A stretch of 11,491 nt of DNA from an uncultured Veillonella sp. (GTDB taxonomy: Bacteria > Bacillota > Negativicutes > Veillonellales > Veillonellaceae). Below the pieces are notes generated by a model. It was not told where the DNA came from. It made no database searches and saw only the letters and a list, made by a program, of their open reading frames with translations. The translations under genes were made by a program, and so were the position numbers. The stretch covers positions 1-11,491 of the forward strand of contig URZS01000014.1 in assembly GCA_900552445.1 (NCBI GenBank), in the 5' to 3' direction. Below, in pieces: positions 1 through 6,942 of this stretch (its first letter is position 1; each line of letters starts with the position of its first letter).

Positions 1-571
1 CATGTGTTTTCGATGGGACGCTGGTCATGATAACCATTTCAGGGCCCATGTGATGTAATTGTTTACAACGGTTACGCAATTCATCATCACTAATAGGATC
101 CGTAGAAAATGGAATATCTAATAAGAAGCAAGCCTCTGTATAATTGGGCTTTACAATATGGGCCTTGGAAACAAGTTGGCGCATAGCGACCACCATATCA
201 GGTGTGTAGATCGAGTAGAGGCGTCCGTCGTCAGCCATAGCTGGATCGACGATGACCATTTGTCCATTATTTCCAAAGCGGTCGATGGCTTCCTCCACAA
301 GGTGGATTTGTTCTGGCGATGCCAAGAAACCGCTTACAATAGCGTGAAAGTCGATTTCATTTTTGTCCCAGCAGTCCATGAAATCCCTCATATGAGCCGA
401 TAAATCTACAAATTCATAATGTGGGTATTCCAAGTGATTACTCAAAACAGCTGTAGCCAAAGGTACCGCTTGGCAGCGCATAGCACTGATGATGGGAATC
501 ATAACGGTTAGGGCACAGCGGCCGATTGAGCTCATATCTTGAATTGTTAATACTCTAGGTACTGCTGTCAT
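1..571 (-). CDS. pdxY: Pyridoxamine/pyridoxal kinase-like protein (PdxY type), N-terminal part, cut by window edge
   Basis: I see 190 codons starting at the ATG complementary to 569-571 and running off the left edge without a stop. A GGAGG ribosome binding site lies at 577-581, five bases before the ATG. The opening (residues 8-30) has the ribokinase-fold pyridoxal kinase pattern, with IQDMSSIGRCALT followed by PIISAM. Residues 79-85 (VSGFLAS) resemble the GxLxS segment. VDPAMADDGRLY at 108-119 matches the D-P-V-M-x-D-x-G-x-L-Y motif, and KPNYTEACFLL at 141-151 matches the P-N-x-T-E-A motif. Such kinases phosphorylate pyridoxal, pyridoxamine or pyridoxine with ATP in cytoplasmic vitamin B6 salvage. 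The C-terminal GxGD catalytic base region is outside the window. A hydroxymethylpyrimidine kinase (ThiD-like) is a possible alternative, but the S-x-G-x-C/R-A-L-T opening favours the PdxY group. The gene is divergent from the opp operon. Confidence 0.82.
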   Translation of the reverse strand, partial: MTAVPRVLTIQDMSSIGRCALTVMIPIISAMRCQAVPLATAVLSNHLEYPHYEFVDLSAHMRDFMDCWDKNEIDFHAIVSGFLASPEQIHLVEEAIDRFGNNGQMVIVDPAMADDGRLYSIYTPDMVVAMRQLVSKAHIVKPNYTEACFLLDIPFSTDPISDDELRNRCKQLHHMGPEMVIMTSVPSKTH

Positions 572-598
572 AGACACCTCCAATTAATTATATATTTT

Positions 599-627
599 AT
601 TGTACGTTATGTATGCCTTTCTGTAAA
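599..627 (-). promoter_or_regulatory. Sigma-70-type promoter for the pdxY-like gene
   Basis: Read on the minus strand, TTTACA (622-627) is followed after exactly 17 bases by TACAAT (599-604). These match five of six bases of the -35 consensus and five of six of the -10 consensus. The expected transcription start is near 592, which gives an untranslated leader of about 20 bases that includes the GGAGG ribosome binding site at 577-581. No operator-like dyad is evident inside it. Confidence 0.72.
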
Positions 628-666
628 TGTAATGATGTTATTCATGAAATCAACTTCATAATGTTG

Positions 667-672
667 TATAAT
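667..672 (+). promoter_or_regulatory. Putative -10 element for the opp operon
   Basis: A perfect TATAAT lies 33 bases before the chosen oppB ATG, with an expected transcription start near 679 and a leader of about 27 bases. No good -35 is present: the hexamer at 17-base spacing (644-649, ATGAAA) is poor, and TTCATG at 641-646 would need a 20-base spacer. There is no TGn extended -10. The promoter may therefore depend on an activator, or the real promoter may differ. An 8-base palindrome, TTCATGAA, sits at 641-648 just upstream and could be a half-hearted operator, but it is short. Confidence 0.5.
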
Positions 673-692
673 AAAACGGATAGACTTTTAAT

Positions 693-697
693 GGAGG
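693..697 (+). promoter_or_regulatory. Ribosome binding site that decides the oppB start
   Basis: GGAGG at 693-697 is eight bases before the ATG at 706. In-frame ATGs further upstream, at 613 and 691, are rejected: the one at 691 overlaps this Shine-Dalgarno, and the one at 613 would add 31 residues with no family resemblance and would start upstream of the -10 element. Confidence 0.8.
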
Positions 698-705
698 ATA
701 GTGAA

Positions 706-1638
706 ATGACAAGGTATGTATTTCGACGCCTAGGTGGCGCAATCATAATCTTATGGGTCATCATTACCGTAACATTTGCGTTAATGCACGCAATTCCGGG
801 GGGGCCTTTTACAACAGAAAAGAAATTGCCGCCTCAGGTGAAAGCAAGCATCGAAGCAAAGTATCATCTTGATGATCCCGTGTGGAAACAGTATGGAGAT
901 TATTTAGGTGGTGTTATTACCGGCGATTTGGGGCCATCATTTAAGTATGAAGGTCGTAGTGTGAACGACATTATTAGTGATGCATTCCCAATCTCTGCTC
1001 AGTTAGGCTTGTTATCTTTAATGGTAGCTGTAGTGGGTGGTATTACAGCGGGGGCGATTAGCGCCATGCGACCGAATAGTATTGTAGACTATGCCGTAAC
1101 TGTGTTATCTACATTGGGCATCTCAGTGCCTACATTTATTATCGGTGCTGTTCTTGTATATGTCGTGGGCTTTGAGCTTGGATGGTTCCCAGTAGCTTTA
1201 TGGCGCGGGCCATCTTATATGGTATTACCAGTGTTAACATTGGCTGCACAACCGATGGCATTTATTGCTCGTTTAACGCGCAGTGGCTTATTAGATGTGT
1301 ATCAACAAGAATATATTCGTACTGCTCGTGCGAAAGGTTTAGGGTCTTGGACTATTTTGACACGTCATGCCTTAGGCAATGCGATTCTACCAGTTATTAC
1401 GTACTTAGGCCCATTGGCGGCGAGCCTCTTAACAGGTAGCTTTATCGTAGAAACGATTTTTGCCATTCCTGGCCTTGGACAGTATTTCGTAACATCTATT
1501 TATAACCGTGATTACACTGTTATTTTGGGCATTACGATTTTCTATAGTGCGCTAGTAGTATTTCTTAATATTTTAGTGGACATGATTTATCCATTAATCG
1601 ATCCACGTGTTACAACAGAGGAGGGGACAGATGAATAA
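706..1638 (+). CDS. oppB: Peptide ABC importer, permease subunit OppB/DppB
   Basis: This 310-residue inner-membrane permease has the usual family length of about 306-340. The N-terminus RYVFRRLGGAIIILWVII begins the first membrane helix (about 11-30), as in OppB/DppB. A periplasmic segment (about 35-95) contains the typical TGDLGPSF (72-79). Further helices lie at roughly 98-120, 130-157, 172-190, 228-250 and 272-295. The EAA cytoplasmic loop that contacts the ATPases is clear: EYIRTARAKGLG at 202-213 followed by RHALGNAILPV to 230. ETIFAIPGLGQY (249-260) is also a family hallmark. OppB pairs with OppC to form the translocation channel for di- or oligopeptides. It is the first gene of a tight operon and overlaps oppC by 8 bases. 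Substrate class (dipeptide, oligopeptide or nickel) cannot be fixed from this subunit alone. Confidence 0.95.
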   Translation: MTRYVFRRLGGAIIILWVIITVTFALMHAIPGGPFTTEKKLPPQVKASIEAKYHLDDPVWKQYGDYLGGVITGDLGPSFKYEGRSVNDIISDAFPISAQLGLLSLMVAVVGGITAGAISAMRPNSIVDYAVTVLSTLGISVPTFIIGAVLVYVVGFELGWFPVALWRGPSYMVLPVLTLAAQPMAFIARLTRSGLLDVYQQEYIRTARAKGLGSWTILTRHALGNAILPVITYLGPLAASLLTGSFIVETIFAIPGLGQYFVTSIYNRDYTVILGITIFYSALVVFLNILVDMIYPLIDPRVTTEEGTDE

Positions 1639-2530
1639 GGAAGATTTTTTACCTATTGAACGGGCCCCTCAAGAAGAACTGACTAGTTTTATAAAACGCC
1701 CTAGTAAATGGGAGCGGTTCAAGGTGAATCGTTTGGCTGTAGTAGGGGCAAGCATCATTTTGGTGATGCTTGTATTGGCTATTTTAGGTCCACTAATTTC
1801 GCCATATACTTATGCGGATCAATCCTTAATCGATGCTAACCAAAGTCCAAGCTTGAGTCATTGGTTTGGTACTGATACATTAGGCCGCGATATTTACACT
1901 CGCGTTATGTACGGTGCTCGCATTTCCTTGACTATTGGTTTTGTGGCTGCCTTTATCAACCTTATAATTGGCGTTACTTACGGTGGTATTGCAGGTTACT
2001 TGGGCGGCAAGGTTGACCGTATCATGATGGGCATCGTAGATGTTTTGTACGGTATTCCACTCTTGTTATACGTAATTTTGTTAATGGTTGTATTAGGCCC
2101 TGGCCTTACATCTATTTTCGTAGCATTAGGCATCGCGTACTGGCTCAATATGGCCCGTATTGTACGTAGCCAAATTTTGAAAGTTAAAAATGAAGAATAC
2201 ATCATCGCCGCAGAAGCTATGGGTATTCCAAAGCATCGCATTTTACTGCGTCATATTTTGCCAAACTGCGTTGGGCCAATTATCATTACCTTAACATTGG
2301 CCATTCCAGAGGCTATTTTTACAGAAGCATTCCTTAGTTTTATCGGTTTAGGTGTAAACGCACCGATGGCGAGCTGGGGTGTATTAGCTTCTGAAGGGAT
2401 TAGTAGCATGCGCTCTTATCCATTCCAATTGATTTTCCCTGCTGTTGCTATTAGCGTTACTATGCTTGGTTTCGCATTTCTTGGTGACGGCTTACGCAAT
2501 GTGTTAGACCCTAAGGAAGGAGATAGATAA
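1631..2530 (+). CDS. oppC: Peptide ABC importer, permease subunit OppC/DppC
   Basis: This 299-residue partner permease starts at the ATG at 1631, which lies 4 bases after GGAGGGG (1620-1626) and overlaps the end of oppB by 8 bases. The N-terminal cytoplasmic tail (1-33, with RPSKWERFKVNRLAVVG) leads into helix 1 (about 35-57). A periplasmic stretch follows, carrying the OppC hallmark HWFGTDTLGRD (77-87). Helices lie near 97-122, 136-155, 159-178, 213-235 and 264-284. The EAA loop EEYIIAAEAMGIPKHRILLRH spans 188-208. AFLSFIGLGVNAPMASWG, just after 230, is typical of the family. It forms the membrane channel with OppB. Its stop overlaps the oppD start by one base (TAATG), which suggests translational coupling. 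Confidence 0.95.
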   Translation: MNKEDFLPIERAPQEELTSFIKRPSKWERFKVNRLAVVGASIILVMLVLAILGPLISPYTYADQSLIDANQSPSLSHWFGTDTLGRDIYTRVMYGARISLTIGFVAAFINLIIGVTYGGIAGYLGGKVDRIMMGIVDVLYGIPLLLYVILLMVVLGPGLTSIFVALGIAYWLNMARIVRSQILKVKNEEYIIAAEAMGIPKHRILLRHILPNCVGPIIITLTLAIPEAIFTEAFLSFIGLGVNAPMASWGVLASEGISSMRSYPFQLIFPAVAISVTMLGFAFLGDGLRNVLDPKEGDR

Positions 2531-3510
2531 TGAATAATGCAATTGTTGATGTGCGCAATGTATCCATTACCATCGAAACCTTTCAAGGTCCATTACGAGT
2601 GATTCGTAACCAAGATATTTCGTTACAGCCTGGCGAGATTTTAGGGATTGTAGGTGAATCTGGTTGTGGTAAATCTGTTATGGTGAATTCCTTAATGGGG
2701 TTGTTGCCATATGGTAAGACTAAAATTAAAGCGGACAAATTCATGATTGATGGTCATGATTGTTTAGAATTTACTGAAGATGACTGGAATGAACTTCGCG
2801 GTACTACAGTTGCCATGGTATTCCAAGATCCTATGACCTCCTTGAATCCAATTATGACGATTGGTGAGCAAATGTATGAGGTTATCCATCGTACTAATGC
2901 CTATGGTGAAGATTACGATGAAAAAGCCATCGCCATCGACTTATTGAAGAAGATGGGACTTTCTACACCGGAAAGACGTTTATCTCAATATCCTCACGAG
3001 TTAAGTGGTGGTATGCGCCAACGGGTATGTATCGCCATGGCTGTAGCAGGTCGTCCAAAGATTTTGATTTGTGATGAGCCTACAACAGCCCTTGATATTA
3101 CTACAGAGGCACAAATTTTACGCCTTATGCAAACATTAGCCGTAGAGGCGGGTATAGGTATTATCTTTATTTCTCACAACTTACGCGTTATCGCTCAAAT
3201 TTGTGACCGCGTTATGGTTATGTACGCAGGTAAATGCGTTGAGTCTGCTACGGTTGAAGGTATCTTTAACGAACCTCGTCATCCCTATACGTTAGGTTTG
3301 TTATTAGCATTGCCGCAAGGTAAATGGCATGGCGAGTTAAAAGCCGTTGAAGGTCAACCGCCAGATTTATTTGAGTTGCCGAGAGGCTGCGCGTTTAACC
3401 CGCGTTGTAAATGGGCTATGCGCATTTGTGGTAATCGCATTCCTACGGTTACAAATGTTGGTGAGAATCATCAATTTACATGTTGGTTAGCTAAGTTGGA
3501 GGGACTTTAA
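2530..3510 (+). CDS. oppD: Peptide ABC importer, ATPase subunit OppD/DppD with Fe-S-type cysteine motif
   Basis: This 326-residue cytoplasmic ATPase energises the OppBC channel. Visible motifs are Walker A GESGCGKS (42-49), the Q-loop Gln99 in VFQDP, the ABC signature LSGGM (158-162), Walker B with catalytic acid ILICDEP (178-184, Glu183), the D-loop ALD, and the switch His216 (ISHN). The C-terminal oligopeptide-transporter domain follows HPYT (251-254). It carries Cys287, Cys293, Cys300 and Cys318, spaced C-x5-C-x6-C-x17-C. Equivalent cysteines bind a [4Fe-4S] cluster in structurally characterised DppD/OppD proteins; cluster binding here is inferred. GGAAGG near 2514-2519 provides the ribosome binding site, and the start overlaps the oppC stop. 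All ATPase residues are intact, so it should be active. Confidence 0.95.
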   Translation: MNNAIVDVRNVSITIETFQGPLRVIRNQDISLQPGEILGIVGESGCGKSVMVNSLMGLLPYGKTKIKADKFMIDGHDCLEFTEDDWNELRGTTVAMVFQDPMTSLNPIMTIGEQMYEVIHRTNAYGEDYDEKAIAIDLLKKMGLSTPERRLSQYPHELSGGMRQRVCIAMAVAGRPKILICDEPTTALDITTEAQILRLMQTLAVEAGIGIIFISHNLRVIAQICDRVMVMYAGKCVESATVEGIFNEPRHPYTLGLLLALPQGKWHGELKAVEGQPPDLFELPRGCAFNPRCKWAMRICGNRIPTVTNVGENHQFTCWLAKLEGL

Positions 3511-4457
3511 TGAGTTACGTATGGGAGACTGACAATCTCGTTAAAGAGTTCACCCTGTCAGGAGGCTTGTTTAAGCCAAAATTCACGGTACACGCTGTAC
3601 AAGGCGTGAGCCTATATCAATCACCAGGGGAAACCCTTGGTATCGTTGGTGAGTCAGGATGTGGTAAATCTACTTTTGGTTACACTTTGATGGGTTTACA
3701 TCAAGCTACGTCTGGCTCTATTTATATGAATGGCCGTCACATTGATCCTTATGTAGATAGACAAGCTGTTCATCCGGTAATGCAAATGGTATTCCAAAAT
3801 CCTTACGCATCCCTTAATCCACGACTTACGGTAAATGCTATTTTAGAAGAGCCTTTGGAGCTAGATCCAAAGTATACACCTCGTGATCGCGTTATACGCG
3901 TAAAAGAGGTACTCGACCAAGTTGGCTTAAATATGTCCTTTGGTGAGCGTTACGCTCATGAATTATCTGGTGGTCAACGCCAGCGTATCGGTATTGCACG
4001 GGCTCTAATTATGCAGCCACAATGTATTATCTGTGATGAACCGATTTCTGCACTAGATGTATCGATTCAAGTGCAGATTATGACATTGCTTGAACGGTTG
4101 CAAGCAGAGCATGGCATTTCGTACCTCTTTATTTCTCATGATTTAAACATGGTGCGCTACATTAGTCATCGCATGGTTGTTATGTACTTGGGTGCTGTTA
4201 TGGAAGAAGGACCAGCATTGGACTTGTATGAGTTTCCACAACATCCGTACACCCGTGCCTTGACGGCCTTAAATGGTCCAGTTATGCCACATGCACCAAT
4301 TGGGGCGCCTCTAAAAGGAGACCCACCAAATCCACTAGATCCGCCAAAAGGCTGTTTGTTTAGTGGTCGATGCCCAGAAGCGGAAGGTCGTTGCTTTACA
4401 GAGCGTCCACCACTTCGCGATTGGGCTGATCGCCGCATCGCATGCTGGCACATATAA
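3510..4457 (+). CDS. oppF: Peptide ABC importer, ATPase subunit OppF/DppF
   Basis: This 315-residue second ATPase forms a heterodimer with OppD. Motifs in order are Walker A GESGCGKST (47-55), Q-loop Gln96 in VFQNPYASLNPR, signature LSGGQ (152-156), Walker B IICDEP (173-178, Glu177), D-loop SALD, and switch His210 (ISHD). HPYTRAL at 245-251 introduces the C-terminal peptide-transporter domain. This also has four cysteines (282, 288, 295, 312; C-x5-C-x6-C-x16-C), so both ATPases of this importer carry the putative Fe-S motif. The ATG overlaps the oppD stop by one base (TAATG), behind the ribosome binding site GGAGGG. The predicted protein ends 12 bases before the next gene. The split between OppF and DppF naming is not resolvable here. 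Confidence 0.95.
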   Translation: MSYVWETDNLVKEFTLSGGLFKPKFTVHAVQGVSLYQSPGETLGIVGESGCGKSTFGYTLMGLHQATSGSIYMNGRHIDPYVDRQAVHPVMQMVFQNPYASLNPRLTVNAILEEPLELDPKYTPRDRVIRVKEVLDQVGLNMSFGERYAHELSGGQRQRIGIARALIMQPQCIICDEPISALDVSIQVQIMTLLERLQAEHGISYLFISHDLNMVRYISHRMVVMYLGAVMEEGPALDLYEFPQHPYTRALTALNGPVMPHAPIGAPLKGDPPNPLDPPKGCLFSGRCPEAEGRCFTERPPLRDWADRRIACWHI

Positions 4458-4469
4458 TGGGAGAATAGT

Positions 4470-5288
4470 ATGGAAAAACTAATTGTTGGCAAGTCCTTGG
4501 AAGATCAACTTGATACGGTTATTAAAGATTTGGCACCTACAGGGAGTATATCTTATGTAGTATTGCAATTTGATGATGAAGAAGAACCGACACTTATTGC
4601 ATCTAGAGGTGAAAATACAGTTCATTCTAGTGCGAGCTTGATTAAGGTGCTCATCATGGAATATGTCTTTCATTTAGCTCGCACTGAGCAGTTGGACCTT
4701 AATGATACGGTACCTTTATCTAAAACTCCACGCGTTGAAGGTGGTGGGGCACTGCAAGAGCTTGTAGCTAAACATAGCTTTACGTACCTTGAGTTATGCC
4801 GTCTCATGATGGTTCTCAGCGATAATATTGCGACGAATTTGCTCATCACCGCACTTGGTATGGAAAATATCAATGCTCGTGCGGAGAAACTTGGTGTTGA
4901 TGAAATGGAACTAAATCGTATGATGATGGACTTTGATGCGTTAGCTGAGGGCCGAGATAATCGTATGACTGCTATGGCCTTAGCTCGTCTTTATAAACAC
5001 ATTTTTGAATATCGTGATAGAGACGCGTATGGCCGTGAGATGTGGAATATTTTAGGGCGCCAACAATTCCGTGATATCTTGCCATTTTACTGGGGCGAAG
5101 GCATACGCTTTCACCATAAAACAGGTTCCCTTGATCGCGTAGAGCATGATGGGGGCGTGTTAGAAACGTTAAGAGGTCATTTTTGCTTTATCTTGTTGAT
5201 GAGCAATATTGATAATGACCGCGGTAAAGAGTTAGGCGCTCAAGTTGGGCGCATCATGAAAGAATTTGTAGAGGAAGCATTGCCATGA
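4470..5288 (+). CDS. Beta-lactamase-fold serine hydrolase without export signal, inside the opp operon
   Basis: This 272-residue protein has the three penicillin-interacting motifs in correct order: S-x-x-K at Ser56-Lys59 (SLIK), S-D-N at 117-119, and K-T-G at 217-219. Spacing matches class A beta-lactamase-like serine hydrolases (Beta-lactamase2 family). The N-terminus (MEKLIVGKSLEDQLD) is hydrophilic, with no signal peptide, lipobox or membrane helix, so a cytoplasmic location is predicted. Aligning on the LxR element (148-150), the position of the class A general base Glu166 appears to be Met152. The protein is therefore unlikely to be an efficient beta-lactamase and more likely cleaves or transfers a small D-amino-acid peptide or ester. 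Its position between oppF and oppA, 12 bases after oppF and overlapping oppA by 4 bases, suggests action on imported peptides. The substrate is unknown. GGGAG near 4459-4463 is the ribosome binding site. Confidence 0.85.
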   Translation: MEKLIVGKSLEDQLDTVIKDLAPTGSISYVVLQFDDEEEPTLIASRGENTVHSSASLIKVLIMEYVFHLARTEQLDLNDTVPLSKTPRVEGGGALQELVAKHSFTYLELCRLMMVLSDNIATNLLITALGMENINARAEKLGVDEMELNRMMMDFDALAEGRDNRMTAMALARLYKHIFEYRDRDAYGREMWNILGRQQFRDILPFYWGEGIRFHHKTGSLDRVEHDGGVLETLRGHFCFILLMSNIDNDRGKELGAQVGRIMKEFVEEALP

Positions 5289-6886
5289 TGGATAAACGAA
5301 ATTTGTTAAAACTCATGGTCCTTGCTCTAGGGGTGAGTGTGCTCTTGTTTGTATTTGGTTACCCTCGCGGTGCTCAACCAATCGACGAGCATACAATCCG
5401 TTATGTTATTGAGCAGGAACCATCCACATTGGATCCCGCAAAGTCTACTACCTCTCCGGAGGCTACGGTTCAACTTCAATTATTTGATGGTCTAGTTCGT
5501 CTTAACGATGAAAGTGAACCAGAAGCAGCACTTGCAAAAAAATGGGAAATCTCCGATGATGGTCGCGAGTATACCTTCCATTTACGACCTAATTTGAAAT
5601 GGTCTAATGGAGAGCCTTTGACGGCTCATGATTTTGAATACGCTTGGAAACGCGTATTAGACCCTGAAGTCCATGCGGACAATGCATATATGTTATATGT
5701 ATTAAAAAATGGCGAAGCCTTTAATAGTGGCGACGCTAAAGCAGAAGATGTTGGTGTTAAGGCCATCGATGACGATACATTGGTAGTTACCTTAGAAAAT
5801 CCAACAGCTTATTTCTTAAAATTACTAGCAGCTCATAGTTTCTATCCAGTGAATAAAAAAGCTGTAGATGCTCATGAAAATTGGGCAGCTAATGCAGAAA
5901 CTATGGTGTCTAATGGGCCATACCGCTTGCTGTCTTGGAAGCATAATGGGGAACTGGATTTTGTTAAGAATCCTAACTATTGGGATGCAGATTCTGTGAA
6001 AACAGAGAAGATGAACTGGCCTATTAGTGAGTCTCAAAGTACGCGTCTCACCTTAGTTGAAGGTGGCGAAGCTGATATGACTGTTGAGCCTCCAGTAGCG
6101 GATCAAAAACGCTTAGAAGAGGCTGGCCTATTACATATCGGGCCTATGCTTGGTAACTATTACTACGTATTTAATGTAAAGGCTGAGCCTTTCACAAATC
6201 CAGATGTACGTAAAGCATTCTCCATGGTTATCAACCGGGCGAACATCGTTAATAACATCGTTCGCGGTGGTAAAGAAGCGGCCTATGCCTTTGTACCATA
6301 CGGCATGCTAGAAAGTAATGGCCGTGAAGACTTCCGTGAAGCTGGTAGTTATTTGGTTTACGAAGACGTTGAACAAGCTAAAGAAATCTTGAAAAAGGCT
6401 GGTTACGATAAGAACCATCCATTACCTCCAATTACGATTTTGTATAATACAAGCGAGTTGCATAAATCCATTGCCGAAGCGATTCAAGATGCATGGGTAA
6501 ATGCTTTTGATGCTGACGTACGCTTACAAAATCAAGAGACAAAGGTATTCTTAGCAGACCGTGAAGCTGGCAAATACCAAGTGGCTCGTGCTTCTTGGGT
6601 TGCTGACTATAGTGACCCACAAAACTTCTTAGAAGTATTCTCTGCTGAAGACAATGATGGTCAGTACCACAGTGATGAGTACAATGAATTGATTGCACGC
6701 ATTCGTATAACGCCAAATGGTGCGGCTCGTGATGCGTTGATGCATGAAGCTGAAAAGATGATTTTTGATGAATCTCTTGTAATGCCGTTGTACTTTACAA
6801 CACAACCTTATGTAACGAACGGAACGATTCAAAATTATTTCTGGACTACATTAGGTCTTGTAGACTTTAAAAAAGCATACAAATAA
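5285..6886 (+). CDS. oppA: Peptide-binding protein of the ABC importer (OppA/SBP family 5)
   Basis: This 533-residue solute-binding protein has an N-terminal basic stretch (MMDKRNLLK) and a hydrophobic core (10-26), which form a signal peptide or signal anchor. No Cys follows it and the whole protein has no Cys, so it is not a lipoprotein. This fits a soluble or membrane-anchored periplasmic receptor of a diderm cell. SBP-family-5 hallmarks are EPSTLDPA (45-52), DGLVRL (68-73), YTFHLRPNLKWSNGEPLTAHDFEYAWKR in the 96-123 region, NGPYRL (210-215), and YYVFNVKAEPFTNPDVRKAF in the 293-312 region. Asp441 in WVADYSDP corresponds to the Asp that binds the peptide alpha-amine in OppA. The start codon could be 5285 or 5288 (ATGATG). 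GAGGAAG at 5271-5277 suits 5285, which overlaps the previous stop. Specificity (general peptides versus murein peptides) cannot be assigned. Confidence 0.93.
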   Translation: MMDKRNLLKLMVLALGVSVLLFVFGYPRGAQPIDEHTIRYVIEQEPSTLDPAKSTTSPEATVQLQLFDGLVRLNDESEPEAALAKKWEISDDGREYTFHLRPNLKWSNGEPLTAHDFEYAWKRVLDPEVHADNAYMLYVLKNGEAFNSGDAKAEDVGVKAIDDDTLVVTLENPTAYFLKLLAAHSFYPVNKKAVDAHENWAANAETMVSNGPYRLLSWKHNGELDFVKNPNYWDADSVKTEKMNWPISESQSTRLTLVEGGEADMTVEPPVADQKRLEEAGLLHIGPMLGNYYYVFNVKAEPFTNPDVRKAFSMVINRANIVNNIVRGGKEAAYAFVPYGMLESNGREDFREAGSYLVYEDVEQAKEILKKAGYDKNHPLPPITILYNTSELHKSIAEAIQDAWVNAFDADVRLQNQETKVFLADREAGKYQVARASWVADYSDPQNFLEVFSAEDNDGQYHSDEYNELIARIRITPNGAARDALMHEAEKMIFDESLVMPLYFTTQPYVTNGTIQNYFWTTLGLVDFKKAYK

Positions 6887-6895
6887 GATACACTT

Positions 6896-6922
6896 AAGAC
6901 GTACACTATGTGTACGTCTTTT
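6896..6922 (+). terminator. Intrinsic terminator after oppA
   Basis: A perfect 11-base-pair stem, AAGACGTACAC (6896-6906) with GTGTACGTCTT (6910-6920), closes a three-base loop and runs into a T-rich tail (TTTTGTTGTATTT). It begins 10 bases after the oppA stop and should end most opp operon transcripts. The next gene starts only 23 bases later with no visible promoter in between, so expression of that gene probably relies on read-through. Confidence 0.88.
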
Positions 6923-6942
6923 GTTGTATTTCATGAGGATAT

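Noticed and set aside
158..403. Plus-strand open frame of 81 codons inside the left-edge gene
   Set aside because: It has no ribosome binding site and no family resemblance, and it lies antisense to the clearly coding pdxY-like frame.
664..692. TTGTAT-17-TTTAAT as the opp promoter
   Set aside because: It would place the transcription start at or after the oppB ribosome binding site, leaving no usable leader.
613..705. Longer N-terminus for oppB from the ATG at 613
   Set aside because: It would begin upstream of the TATAAT at 667-672 and adds residues unlike any OppB; GGAGG at 693-697 points to 706.
2640..3700. Repeated segments shared by oppD and oppF
   Set aside because: The similarity is confined to Walker A and other ABC motifs and is explained by homology of the two ATPases, not by a DNA repeat.
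4614..4940. The serine hydrolase as a true class A beta-lactamase resistance gene
   Set aside because: It has no export signal, and the Glu166 position aligns with Met152. The E-x-E-L-N look-alike at residues 145-149 lies about seven residues too early.
6858..6890. TAGACT-17-TAAGAT as a promoter for ldcA at the end of oppA
   Set aside because: Both hexamers match only four of six bases, and the transcript would still have to pass the terminator at 6896-6922.
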